Assembly (NCBI GenBank): GCA_035628335.1
Contig: DASPKA010000041.1
Location: forward strand, 1-8,033
Origin: DASPKA01 sp035628335
Lineage (GTDB): Bacteria > Patescibacteriota > Doudnabacteria > UBA920
DNA length: 8,033 bases
Direction: 5' to 3'
Positions 1 to 4,597 of this stretch are shown piece by piece; position 1 is the stretch's first letter; each line of letters starts with the position of its first letter. The notes under the pieces are model-generated. The model made no database searches. It saw nothing but the letters and a program-made list of their open reading frames with translations, and was not told where the DNA came from. A program made the translations under genes and the position numbers.

Positions 1-151
1 CAATACCAGAAGAAAACACTATGGCTATGGCATGCAGGGGCTCACTCCACAACAGAAATTACAGCAAGCTACACTTCAAGCCATGGCCAACAAAGTTATT
101 ACTCATCCCGGGGAGGTAACCCGAACCCTGCAACAGTACAAGGCTTGCTAA
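1..151 (+). CDS. C-terminal end of probable DDE transposase / integrase-core protein (partial)
   Basis: The reading frame starting at base 2 is open from the window edge to a TAA at 149-151, giving 49 residues. They begin NTRRKHYGYGMQGLTPQQKL. The pattern (Y)N-x-R-R-x-H-x(n)-G-x-TP-x-x-x-L is the typical C-terminal end of rve/DDE integrase-core transposases such as IS481 and IS3 relatives, where YNxxRPHxxLxxxTPxE follows the catalytic Glu. Base 1 is C, consistent with the expected Tyr codon (TAC) just before the Asn. The catalytic residues lie outside the window, so it is unknown whether the gene is intact. The 29 residues after the motif are not recognised. The stop overlaps the -35 box of the secE promoter, so the two genes are packed tightly. 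Family assignment rests on this one motif. An unrelated basic protein is possible. Confidence 0.55.
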   Translation, partial: NTRRKHYGYGMQGLTPQQKLQQATLQAMANKVITHPGEVTRTLQQYKAC

Positions 152-173
152 AAGATGGGGGTTGTGATATAAT
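145..173 (+). promoter_or_regulatory. Promoter of secE-nusG
   Basis: TTGCTA (145-150) is followed, after exactly 17 bases, by a perfect TATAAT (168-173). An extended -10 TG lies at 165-166 (TGaTATAAT). The predicted start is about base 180, leaving a leader of roughly 20 nt before the secE ATG. The -35 overlaps the stop codon of the upstream transposase-like frame, so secE need not rely on read-through from that gene. Confidence 0.75.
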
Positions 174-201
174 TATTTTGATTTACATACGATTTCTCTA
201 A

Positions 202-393
202 ATGACATCACTTATCAATTTCTTCAAGGAAGTGCGTTCAGAGCTCTTTAAAGTTATATGGCCTACAAGGAAAGATACTATTCGTTACACTGCTTTAGTC
301 ATAGTCTTTTCTCTGTTTGTTGCCGTCGTACTAGGAGCTGCTGATTACGGCCTTACCAAGCTCTTTGCATTTATTCTTTCCAAACGTTTTTAA
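202..393 (+). CDS. secE: Preprotein translocase subunit SecE
   Basis: This small subunit of the SecYEG channel clamps SecY in the inner membrane and is needed for Sec-dependent protein export. The 63-aa product has the short single-span form found in most bacteria. An amphipathic N-terminal helix carries the conserved motif E-V-R-S-E-L-x-K-V-x-WPTRKD (residues 10-25), and one hydrophobic span follows at about 29-51 (YTALVIVFSLFVAVVLGAA), with a short basic tail. There is no SD before the ATG; the upstream bases are TACGATTTCTCTAA. The start is supported by family alignment, because the motif sits at its usual distance from the N-terminus. nusG follows after 108 nt on the same strand, the standard secE-nusG order. 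Confidence 0.95.
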   Translation: MTSLINFFKEVRSELFKVIWPTRKDTIRYTALVIVFSLFVAVVLGAADYGLTKLFAFILSKRF

Positions 394-438
394 GTTAGTT
401 GGTGGTCAATTGTTGAAAGCTTTACTATAGAGTTTTTC

Positions 439-472
439 ACCCGCCTCACCGGCGGGTCGCCGAAGAGGCGAC
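439..472 (+). other. Two adjacent hairpins in the secE-nusG spacer
   Basis: Hairpin 1 pairs ACCCGCC (439-445) with GGCGGGT (451-457) over a 5-nt loop. Hairpin 2 pairs GTCGCC (456-461) with GGCGAC (467-472) over the loop GAAGA. They share bases 456-457, so they either stack or compete. No T-tract follows; the only T-run lies before the first stem. A simple intrinsic terminator is therefore unlikely. A role as RNA processing site, attenuator or inserted palindrome is inference. Confidence 0.6.
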
Positions 473-494
473 TATTCACTATTCACTATTCACT
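471..494 (+). repeat. 7-bp tandem repeat ACTATTC x3 plus partial unit
   Basis: Three exact ACTATTC units lie at 471-477, 478-484 and 485-491, followed by ACT. The array ends 7 bases before the nusG ATG, occupying the place where a ribosome binding site would be, and contains no SD-like purine run. Length changes here would alter the distance between the hairpins and the nusG start. Confidence 0.85.
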
Positions 495-501
495 TTCTTT
501 C

Positions 502-1047
502 ATGTCACGCCAACAAGTCACCGGTGAGCGACACTGGTACGTTCTCCATACATATAGTGGTTACGAAGATGCTGTTGCTTTATACATTAAGCAGCGTATA
601 GAAACCATGAACATGCAGGAGACCATCTTTGACGCAATTGTTCCTAAGGAGAAAAAGATAAAAATCCGCGAAGGTAAACGTACCACCATTGAAGAAAAGA
701 TTTTCCCTGGGTATGTACTTGTGAACATGATTGTAACCGACGAGTCGTGGTATGTAGTCCGTAACACACCTAATGTTACCGGGTTCGTGGGTAGCGGCAA
801 CACTCCAGTGCCTATTGGCCCTGAAGAGTGGGACTACTTAACAAAGAAAATGGGTCAAGACCAGCCACAGTTTAAAGTAGATATGATAGTCGGTGACTTG
901 GTAAAGATAAACGACGGTCCATTCAAAGACTACGAAGGTAAGGTGGGTAATGTGGACGAAGCCAAAGGCAAAGTAAAAGTAATGGTAACCTTGTTTGGCC
1001 GAGAAACCCCAGTTGAGTTAGATTTCCTGCAAGTTAAAAAAGTTTAG
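502..1047 (+). CDS. nusG: Transcription termination/antitermination factor NusG
   Basis: NusG binds the RNA polymerase clamp, suppresses pausing, and links transcription to Rho or to ribosomal S10. The 181-aa length matches the family. The N-terminal NGN domain covers about residues 10-115: it opens with HWYVLHTYSGYEDAV, includes KIFPGYVLVNM, and has the RNTPNVTGFVG element. The C-terminal KOW domain covers about 127-181, with VGDLVKINDGPFKDYEGKV and an ending of VELDFLQVKKV. The ATG is the only start that fits family length. It has no SD; a pyrimidine-rich CTTTCTTTC precedes it. It probably shares the secE transcript. A terminator follows 10 nt after the stop, and rplK-rplA, the usual next genes, are absent. 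Confidence 0.96.
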   Translation: MSRQQVTGERHWYVLHTYSGYEDAVALYIKQRIETMNMQETIFDAIVPKEKKIKIREGKRTTIEEKIFPGYVLVNMIVTDESWYVVRNTPNVTGFVGSGNTPVPIGPEEWDYLTKKMGQDQPQFKVDMIVGDLVKINDGPFKDYEGKVGNVDEAKGKVKVMVTLFGRETPVELDFLQVKKV

Positions 1048-1057
1048 ATAAAAAATA

Positions 1058-1101
1058 GAAGCGTCCTAGCCAGTAGTGGCTTGGGCGCTTCTTTGTTTTT
1101 T
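1058..1101. terminator. Bidirectional intrinsic terminator (nusG and the convergent gene)
   Basis: GAAGCG (1058-1063) pairs with CGCTTC (1086-1091). The stem continues inward through CC/GG and AGCC/GGCT with small mismatches. TTTGTTTTTT (1092-1101) follows on the plus strand. On the minus strand the same stem is followed by TATTTTTT, the complement of the A-run 1051-1057. The stem contains the stop codon of the minus-strand gene (1066-1068), so the end of that CDS is written inside the terminator. Confidence 0.85.
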
Positions 1102-1629
1102 GTACCGGCGTTTAGCTTTATACCTCCGGTACAGAATATAGAAAAAAATGACGACGAGACTTGGGATCCAGACGTACGCCATTTCTGTTGAAGGCTCTTC
1201 TCCGCCGTACCACCCACCGACCAGTAACCAGCCGGAAGGGATATACCAGTGTTGCCACAGGTACTCCGTTCGTTTGGCTACCCAGATCATGACTTCTGTG
1301 TTTTGATGAACATGGCGGGTCCAATCTGCGAGCAGAATGGTCATGGTTAGGTGCGGTATGAGGCAGAACACAAAACTGTAAAACCAGCACTGCCTCAGTG
1401 CAGCCAATGGTCCAGCATGCGAAGAGAGGCGCAACATGGGCATGGCTATCAACCCGCAAAACAGTGCCAAGCGGAGAATGCCGCCAAAGAAGTCTTTTGG
1501 GCCTTCGCCAAACAACAGTATAAACACCAGATATATTCCATGTATGGCAAGCTTTGACAGCCAGAGCAGGAGAAGCACCCCTCCAAACAAGAGGAAGGAT
1601 GTGCATACTTTTAAGAAAATTCGTTTCAC
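1066..1629 (-). CDS. Polytopic membrane protein of unknown function, 187 aa
   Basis: Not recognised. It has about five hydrophobic stretches: roughly residues 5-24 and 28-42, then LRLALFCGLIAMPML near 50-64, then FYSFVFCLIPHLTMTILLA near 76-95, then VWIPSLVVIFFYILY near 152-166. A strongly basic C-terminal tail (RRYKAKRRYKKQR) suggests a cytoplasmic C-terminus. The loop between the last two spans (about 96-150) is rich in Trp and His. I chose the GTG at 1627-1629 because AGGAGG (complement of 1636-1641) lies 6 nt upstream. The frame is open further, to a GTG at 1677, but that lies upstream of the predicted transcription start. The gene converges on nusG and shares its terminator, and is divergent from the 141-aa membrane protein gene. 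Confidence 0.75.
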   Translation of the reverse strand: MKRIFLKVCTSFLLFGGVLLLLWLSKLAIHGIYLVFILLFGEGPKDFFGGILRLALFCGLIAMPMLRLSSHAGPLAALRQCWFYSFVFCLIPHLTMTILLADWTRHVHQNTEVMIWVAKRTEYLWQHWYIPSGWLLVGGWYGGEEPSTEMAYVWIPSLVVIFFYILYRRYKAKRRYKKQRSAQATTG

Positions 1630-1660
1630 TATTACCCTCCTTTTTTTGGTGTGATACACA

Positions 1661-1690
1661 ACTATACCTTTTCTCACTTTAAGCTGTCAA
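1661..1690 (-). promoter_or_regulatory. Promoter of the 187-aa membrane protein gene
   Basis: On the minus strand a perfect TTGACA (complement of 1685-1690) and TATAGT (complement of 1661-1666) are separated by 18 bases. Transcription would start near 1654, giving a leader of about 25 nt with AGGAGG before the GTG at 1629. This placement rules out the longer frame that begins at 1677. Confidence 0.75.
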
Positions 1691-1696
1691 TTAAGG

Positions 1697-1715
1697 TATA
1701 CTAAATGAAAGGAGG
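1697..1715 (+). promoter_or_regulatory. Possible -10 box and strong SD for the 141-aa gene
   Basis: TATACT (1697-1702) is a good -10 hexamer, but no convincing -35 lies 16-18 bases upstream, so the promoter call is weak. AAAGGAGG (1708-1715) is a near-consensus SD, 5 nt before the ATG at 1721. The box lies only 6 bases from the -35 of the divergent promoter, so polymerases on the two strands would compete for the same stretch. Confidence 0.4.
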
Positions 1716-1720
1716 TAGTT

Positions 1721-2146
1721 ATGGATGTTGAAACTAAAGCTGTGTGGGATACGCACGGGCGGTACCTACGAGGGTTTTTTTACGTGGTGGTTATTGGCCT
1801 TAGTGGGTGGATGCTGGGAATGTATGAATGCTTGCAACATGGCGGACGTCTGGTAGGAAGCTTCGATATGTTCTTTTCTGCATTTGCCATAAGTGCGAGT
1901 ATTTTCTTGGGACTGGTTCTCAAGCGCAGGTTACCTGCTTTCAAAGAGCAGTCTTCACGCGTACACTTGTCCCACGTGTACTCTAACCTAGTGGAGGCTC
2001 AAATTGGAACTGTTGTTATTGCGATTATCTGGGGAATAGTCACCCTTTGCTTTATGTGGGTGTGGCTGCCCAGTGTCTGGGTCTCATTTGGTCTTTTGGC
2101 CATAACAGTAGTCATGGTTATGTGGTTTGCAGCAAAAGAAACCTAA
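1721..2146 (+). CDS. Small polytopic membrane protein of unknown function, 141 aa
   Basis: Not recognised. Four hydrophobic segments are visible at about residues 18-37 (GFFYVVVIGLSGWMLGMYE), 48-66 (FSAFAISASIFLGLVL), 92-113 (AQIGTVVIAIIWGIVTLCFMW) and 115-137 (WVSFGLLAITVVMVMWF). KRR after segment 2 marks a likely cytoplasmic loop of about 25 residues. The N-terminal 17 residues are hydrophilic and there is no signal peptide. The start is firm: AAAGGAGG sits 5 nt before the ATG. The gene is divergent from the 187-aa membrane protein gene and has its own terminator, so it looks like a single-gene unit. A pair of divergent small membrane proteins could act together, but nothing in the sequence shows it. 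Confidence 0.8.
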   Translation: MDVETKAVWDTHGRYLRGFFYVVVIGLSGWMLGMYECLQHGGRLVGSFDMFFSAFAISASIFLGLVLKRRLPAFKEQSSRVHLSHVYSNLVEAQIGTVVIAIIWGIVTLCFMWVWLPSVWVSFGLLAITVVMVMWFAAKET

Positions 2147-2148
2147 AC

Positions 2149-2187
2149 AAAAAAGCGTCTCGAACTGAAGAGTTCAGGGCGTTTTTA
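2149..2187 (+). terminator. Intrinsic terminator after the 141-aa gene
   Basis: GAACT (2162-2166) pairs with AGTTC (2171-2175) over a GAAG tetraloop. The stem extends outward past one mismatch through GCGTCT/GGGCGT with wobbles, and then the A-run against T-run (2182-2186). It begins 2 nt after the stop codon. Confidence 0.8.
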
Positions 2188-2228
2188 CCTTAACTAAATT
2201 AATTGTAATAGACTGTTTTTTAGGAGTA

Positions 2229-2257
2229 TTGTCAAATTTGTATAAAAAAGCTATAAT
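2229..2257 (+). promoter_or_regulatory. Promoter of rnpB
   Basis: TTGTCA (2229-2234, one mismatch to TTGACA) and a perfect TATAAT (2252-2257) are separated by exactly 17 bases. The expected start, 7 bases on, is G2264, which is also the first base of the P1 helix of the RNA. This is the strongest promoter in the window, fitting an abundant RNA. Confidence 0.9.
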
Positions 2258-2263
2258 TACTCA

Positions 2264-2575
2264 GCAAATTGGTGGTTACGCTTTATAGAAATATGAAGTG
2301 AGGAAAGTCCGAACATGCAGCTATTTAGTTAGCAAGCGTAGCGGGTAACTCCCGTCTCCCGATGTTGCATCGGGACGAGGTGCGAACAGAAACGGTCCTT
2401 GGGCGCAAGCTCGAGGAATCCGCCTTTGGCGGAGTCCTGCGGGTAACCGCAGGGTGAAACGGCTAAATCCTTACGTGCATGCAATGCCAAATTTGGTAGG
2501 CAGCAAGAGGCTAGTGGTAACACTAGTCCCAGAGAGATTACCACTAAAACAGAATTCGGCTTACGGGTTTGCACT
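2264..2575 (+). ncRNA. rnpB: RNase P RNA, bacterial type A-like, reduced
   Basis: This is the catalytic RNA of RNase P, which cuts 5' leaders off pre-tRNAs. Conserved blocks are present: GAGGAAAGTCCGAAC (from 2300), TGCGAACAGAAA (2381), GCAATGCCAAAT (2481) and ACAGAATTCGGCTTA (2549). It folds as follows: P1 2264-2270/2566-2572; P2 2272-2276/2540-2544; P3 2279-2287/2292-2300 with GAAA loop; P4 2305-2313/2555-2562 with the universal bulged U at 2308; P8 2342-2345/2351-2354; P9 2357-2364/2368-2375; P12 2397-2404/2409-2416 with GCAA loop; P13 2419-2424/2428-2433; P14 2436-2442/2447-2453 with GTAA loop; P18 2509-2516/2521-2528 with GTAA loop. P15 appears as TGCC/GGCA (2485-2502) with GGT in its loop, the motif that binds tRNA CCA ends. 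P16-P17 are not visible. The 3' end is set by P1; the exact base is uncertain. Confidence 0.95.
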
Positions 2576-2627
2576 AAATCTCCTCTAAAGTAGAGTAGTT
2601 CTTGGAACTCCCGATGCGGCATCGGGA
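2356..2627 (+). repeat. Near-identical palindromic pair: P9 of rnpB and the 3'-tail hairpin
   Basis: The 20-nt palindromes at 2356-2375 (P9 of RNase P RNA) and 2608-2627 (tail hairpin) are identical except for two bases in the loop region, TT versus CG. Both form TCCCGATG-NNG-CATCGGGA. This suggests either a mobile or amplified palindrome with one copy recruited as P9, or a duplication of P9 into the terminator. Confidence 0.8.
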
Positions 2628-2661
2628 GTGGAAAGGGCGTACTCACTACGGAGGTTTTTTT
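2576..2661 (+). terminator. Structured rnpB 3' tail ending in an intrinsic terminator
   Basis: The outer stem AAATCTCC (2576-2583) pairs with GGAGGTTT (2650-2657) and runs into a T-tract (2655-2661). Inside, GTAG/CTAC (2590-2593/2646-2649) and AGTA/TACT (2594-2597/2640-2643) continue the helix past bulges. A 10-bp perfect hairpin caps it (2607-2616/2620-2629, loop CGG). It acts as the rnpB terminator but is much larger and more elaborate than the other terminators here, and it starts directly after the mature RNA. Confidence 0.75.
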
Positions 2662-2671
2662 ATTTGCTTTT

Positions 2672-2700
2672 TTTACTTATTAATGTCATAGTGTGATATT
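2672..2700 (+). promoter_or_regulatory. Candidate promoter of the 216-aa gene
   Basis: TTTACT (2672-2677) and GATATT (2695-2700) are separated by 17 bases, with an extended -10 TG at 2692-2693. Each hexamer matches consensus at four of six positions. The predicted start near 2707 would place the ATG at 2733 about 26 nt downstream, and makes the in-frame TTG at 2709 an unlikely start. Confidence 0.4.
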
Positions 2701-2732
2701 CGAAGTTTTTGGAACCCAAAAAATGGGACAAT

Positions 2733-3383
2733 ATGGAAACTAGAGTTACAAGGCGCTTTCAAGAGTTTTTTACTGAGCGGCCGAAGTTAGTAACCGCTCT
2801 GATTTCAGCAATTTTCAATGTGGTATTTGCTAAGCACCCTAAAAACGCCGGTCAGGGAACACCCTGGATTTTGAAAGATCAATCGTACCTGGGATACGAC
2901 CACGACAAGTTAACGTATTCAAGTAAGTCATGGCTCGGTCATACCGTCAAGGTCGTGTGGAATGGCATTGACCGCATGCCGGCAGTGAACATACTTGCCT
3001 ACATACGGCGCGGGCGAGGCAATAAAAGCGTGCTCCGCACTGTGCTCGGTGACCTGCTCCAAGAGATGTTATATTACCTCCAAGACCTTGATAGGTATTT
3101 GGATGAAAATATTTCTATGATCGCGGAAAGATACCCGATAGAAGTTGGGAACATTCCAGAGCAGTACCGCTATGACACGATCGACGCATGCGAGACGCTC
3201 AGGGCGCTCATTCAACATCCGTCTGAAGAACGGGTGAACCACTTTATTACCGCAGAGTTGCTCCATATCACTCAAGAGGTCGGTAAGGTGTGGGAGACAT
3301 ACTCCGCTTTCGCGGTAGCCAAAAAGTCCCGGTTCATGGCAAAAGCTGCTGGTGACGCTGTCAGAGCGGCTAACCAAAGTTAG
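2733..3383 (+). CDS. Soluble protein of unknown function, 216 aa
   Basis: Not recognised. It has no signal peptide and no long hydrophobic span. The first ~45 residues are basic (METRVTRRFQEFF; FAKHPKN). A central stretch from about 75 to 90 (VNILAYIRRGRGNKS) is followed by a probably helical segment (VLGDLLQEMLYYLQDLDRYLDENISMI) and then by further helix-forming sequence to the C-terminus. It is therefore likely an all-helical cytoplasmic protein. The ATG at 2733 is preferred over the TTG at 2709 because a candidate promoter would start transcription near 2707. SD support is weak for either; GGGA lies 4 nt before the ATG. The gene stands alone, between the rnpB terminator and its own terminator. 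Confidence 0.7.
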   Translation: METRVTRRFQEFFTERPKLVTALISAIFNVVFAKHPKNAGQGTPWILKDQSYLGYDHDKLTYSSKSWLGHTVKVVWNGIDRMPAVNILAYIRRGRGNKSVLRTVLGDLLQEMLYYLQDLDRYLDENISMIAERYPIEVGNIPEQYRYDTIDACETLRALIQHPSEERVNHFITAELLHITQEVGKVWETYSAFAVAKKSRFMAKAAGDAVRAANQS

Positions 3384-3389
3384 CAATTG

Positions 3390-3438
3390 AAAAAGAGTCT
3401 CGACCTCCGCTGTGAGCGGAGTCATGACTCTTTTTTTT
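3390..3438 (+). terminator. Intrinsic terminator after the 216-aa gene
   Basis: AAAAGAGTC pairs with GACTCTTTT at the base. After an internal loop, CTCCGC pairs with GCGGAG (3405-3410/3416-3421) over the loop TGTGA. Eight Ts follow (3431-3438). The A-run on the left arm gives a weaker T-tract on the minus strand as well, so it may work in both directions. Confidence 0.88.
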
Positions 3439-3454
3439 AACGCAAAATGGATGG

Positions 3455-3483
3455 GTATCAGTTGTGATCGAGATCATTATAAT
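3455..3483 (+). promoter_or_regulatory. Promoter and candidate PadR operator
   Basis: A perfect TATAAT (3478-3483) lies 17 bases after a weak -35 (GTATCA, 3455-3460). Between them is the inverted repeat TGATC-GA-GATCA (3465-3476), ending 1 base before the -10. A palindrome in the spacer next to an autogenous PadR gene is where a self-repressor would bind. That role is inferred. The expected start is about 3490, leaving a 40-nt leader. Confidence 0.55.
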
Positions 3484-3529
3484 GTTAGGATTTCAAAAGG
3501 CAACAAACTTCGTTCTGAAAAGGGGAAAT

Positions 3530-3874
3530 ATGGACAAAAAGGTAGTATTGCTGGGCCCGCTTGAGGAGCTAGTGCTTTTAGCGATAAAAGCATTGACCCC
3601 CAATGCATACGGGCTAGGAATTGTTGAACTGATAACAAAGGCGGGCGGGAAAGAGAAAAACCTAAAAGGTTTATACACTACTCTTGACCGTCTGCAAAGA
3701 AAGCATTTAATAGTTCTTGCAGGTGACCGGTCAACAGGTCGTTTACATCCCAGAAAGTACTATAAGTTAACTGCTCTGGGAGAAAATGCCTTGAACGTTG
3801 TCGAAGCAGGTCGCAAGAAACAAGAAGCGATACGCACATACCTAATTAATGCGAATCCGAATCGCTTCTCTTAA
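3530..3874 (+). CDS. PadR-family transcriptional regulator, 114 aa
   Basis: This is a winged-helix repressor of the PadR type. Family features are visible in order: LGPLEELVLLAIKAL (residues 8-22), AYGLGIVELI (28-37), the recognition-helix/wing region LKGLYTTLDRLQRKHLIV (about 46-63), and the wing with GRLHPRKYYKLTALGENAL (about 71-89). These match the PadR pattern (lGxLExxvLlal, AYGxxI, GalYttLdRLekkGLv, GRrrkyYrLTxxG). The C-terminal dimerisation helix is short, as in subfamily-2 PadR proteins. The frame is open from a GTG at 3464, but AAGGGGA (3520-3526) before the ATG at 3530 and family length fix the shorter start. It lies 22 nt upstream of a secreted-protein gene with no terminator between, so the regulator and that gene form an operon. 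The ligand is unknown. Confidence 0.88.
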   Translation: MDKKVVLLGPLEELVLLAIKALTPNAYGLGIVELITKAGGKEKNLKGLYTTLDRLQRKHLIVLAGDRSTGRLHPRKYYKLTALGENALNVVEAGRKKQEAIRTYLINANPNRFS

Positions 3875-3896
3875 ACAACAATGTAATGGAGTAATA

Positions 3897-4451
3897 ATGA
3901 AACGAAAGCTAGTTATTTTTTTCGCTGTGGCAGCTTATTTTTTGACTGTCATGGTAAATGCACAAGAGCCGCATCGAGGCAAGACGTGCTCGTTATCTAA
4001 GGATAATGTAACTGAGCTTGCTTGGCAGGACCTAGAACGCATTCGAGCGTTTCAAGATATGGGACGGGTGTATAAGAAAGGAATGATAGAGGCTATTCAG
4101 GCTGTGGAAGGATCGCAGTCCCAAGCTTGGCTTCGCCTCATTGAGCAAAAGTATGCAGCGCTGGGCGATGCTAAGTACCTTTGGGTTCACTTACTGAATG
4201 CGTACGCGAGCCCGGCCTACTTGCCGAATGGTACGCATTACACCGCAAAGGATGTGTCAAAGATTCTGAGCGTTGCGCTTAAGCGACATCATGGACACGC
4301 ATGCTTTGTGGCTGAGCTCGAGCCAGTCTTAATAAAGCTGGCAGACCTGACTTCTGGCTACCGCCCAAACGGCTTTAGCTATCAAGATGAGCTTGAGCCG
4401 CTCACCGCTCAGTTTTTCCTCATTACTTCCGGGCAAGCGCTTGGACAGTAG
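3897..4451 (+). CDS. Secreted protein of unknown function, 184 aa
   Basis: The function is not recognised. A clear Sec signal peptide is present: basic MKRK, hydrophobic LVIFFAVAAYFLTVMV, then VNA with probable cleavage before Q23. There is no lipobox Cys. The mature part is about 162 residues, hydrophilic and probably helical, with two cysteines (C31 and C136) that could form a disulfide if it is exported. Recognisable stretches include LAWQDLERIRAFQDMG and a Tyr/Ala-rich middle near YLWVHLLNAYASPAYL. I chose the ATG at 3897 because GGAG (3888-3891) lies 5 nt upstream and the signal peptide begins there. The longer frame from 3849 overlaps the PadR gene. It is second in the PadR operon and is the likeliest regulated target. 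Confidence 0.8.
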   Translation: MKRKLVIFFAVAAYFLTVMVNAQEPHRGKTCSLSKDNVTELAWQDLERIRAFQDMGRVYKKGMIEAIQAVEGSQSQAWLRLIEQKYAALGDAKYLWVHLLNAYASPAYLPNGTHYTAKDVSKILSVALKRHHGHACFVAELEPVLIKLADLTSGYRPNGFSYQDELEPLTAQFFLITSGQALGQ

Positions 4452-4459
4452 ATGATTTC

Positions 4460-4506
4460 ACACCTACACACTAAACAATTACTTGGTGGGTAGGTGTTGT
4501 TTTTTT
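4460..4506 (+). terminator. Intrinsic terminator of the PadR operon
   Basis: ACACCTAC (4460-4467) pairs with GTAGGTGT (4490-4497) around a 22-nt loop whose ends can extend the stem. TTGTTTTTTT (4497-4506) follows. It starts 9 nt after the stop. Confidence 0.85.
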
Positions 4507-4524
4507 ATGTATTTATTGTATAAT
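4497..4524 (+). promoter_or_regulatory. Candidate promoter of the 521-aa gene
   Basis: A perfect TATAAT (4519-4524) lies 16 bases after TTGTTT (4497-4502), which is part of the preceding terminator's T-tract. A second -10-like TATACT lies at 4534-4539. Transcription would start near 4531, giving a leader of about 65 nt. The -35 match is poor, so this call rests on the -10. Confidence 0.4.
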
Positions 4525-4597
4525 TCAGTATTCTATACTAGCCACCATGTGGGAAGCTCGTGAGAATATATTGACCCCATAATTGAAAGGAGAAATG

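Noticed and set aside
439..472. Intrinsic terminator between secE and nusG
   Set aside because: No T-run follows the stems on the plus strand, and nusG has no convincing promoter of its own downstream of them.
471..494. Short CRISPR-like array
   Set aside because: The units are 7 bp with no spacers. It is a simple tandem repeat.
1118..1606. 162-aa minus-strand frame and plus-strand frames at 1351-1654
   Set aside because: They are alternative frames of the 187-aa membrane protein gene, which has a consensus promoter, an SD and regular hydrophobic segments.
2329..2646. 105-aa open frame on the minus strand
   Set aside because: It lies entirely antisense to rnpB and its tail. The RNA folds convincingly on the plus strand, and the frame shows no SD or family motif.
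2576..2661. Possible tRNA in the cloverleaf-like rnpB tail
   Set aside because: There is no GTTCRANNC T-loop, no D-loop GG pair and no 7-bp acceptor stem with the right spacing on either strand.
3069..3425. 118-aa minus-strand frame overlapping the 216-aa gene
   Set aside because: It runs through the terminator at 3390-3438, lacks an SD, and reads opposite to a plus gene that has a promoter and terminator.
4571..4576. TTGACC as a -35 box
   Set aside because: The matching -10 would fall on the start codon of the 521-aa gene, where there is no TATAAT-like sequence.
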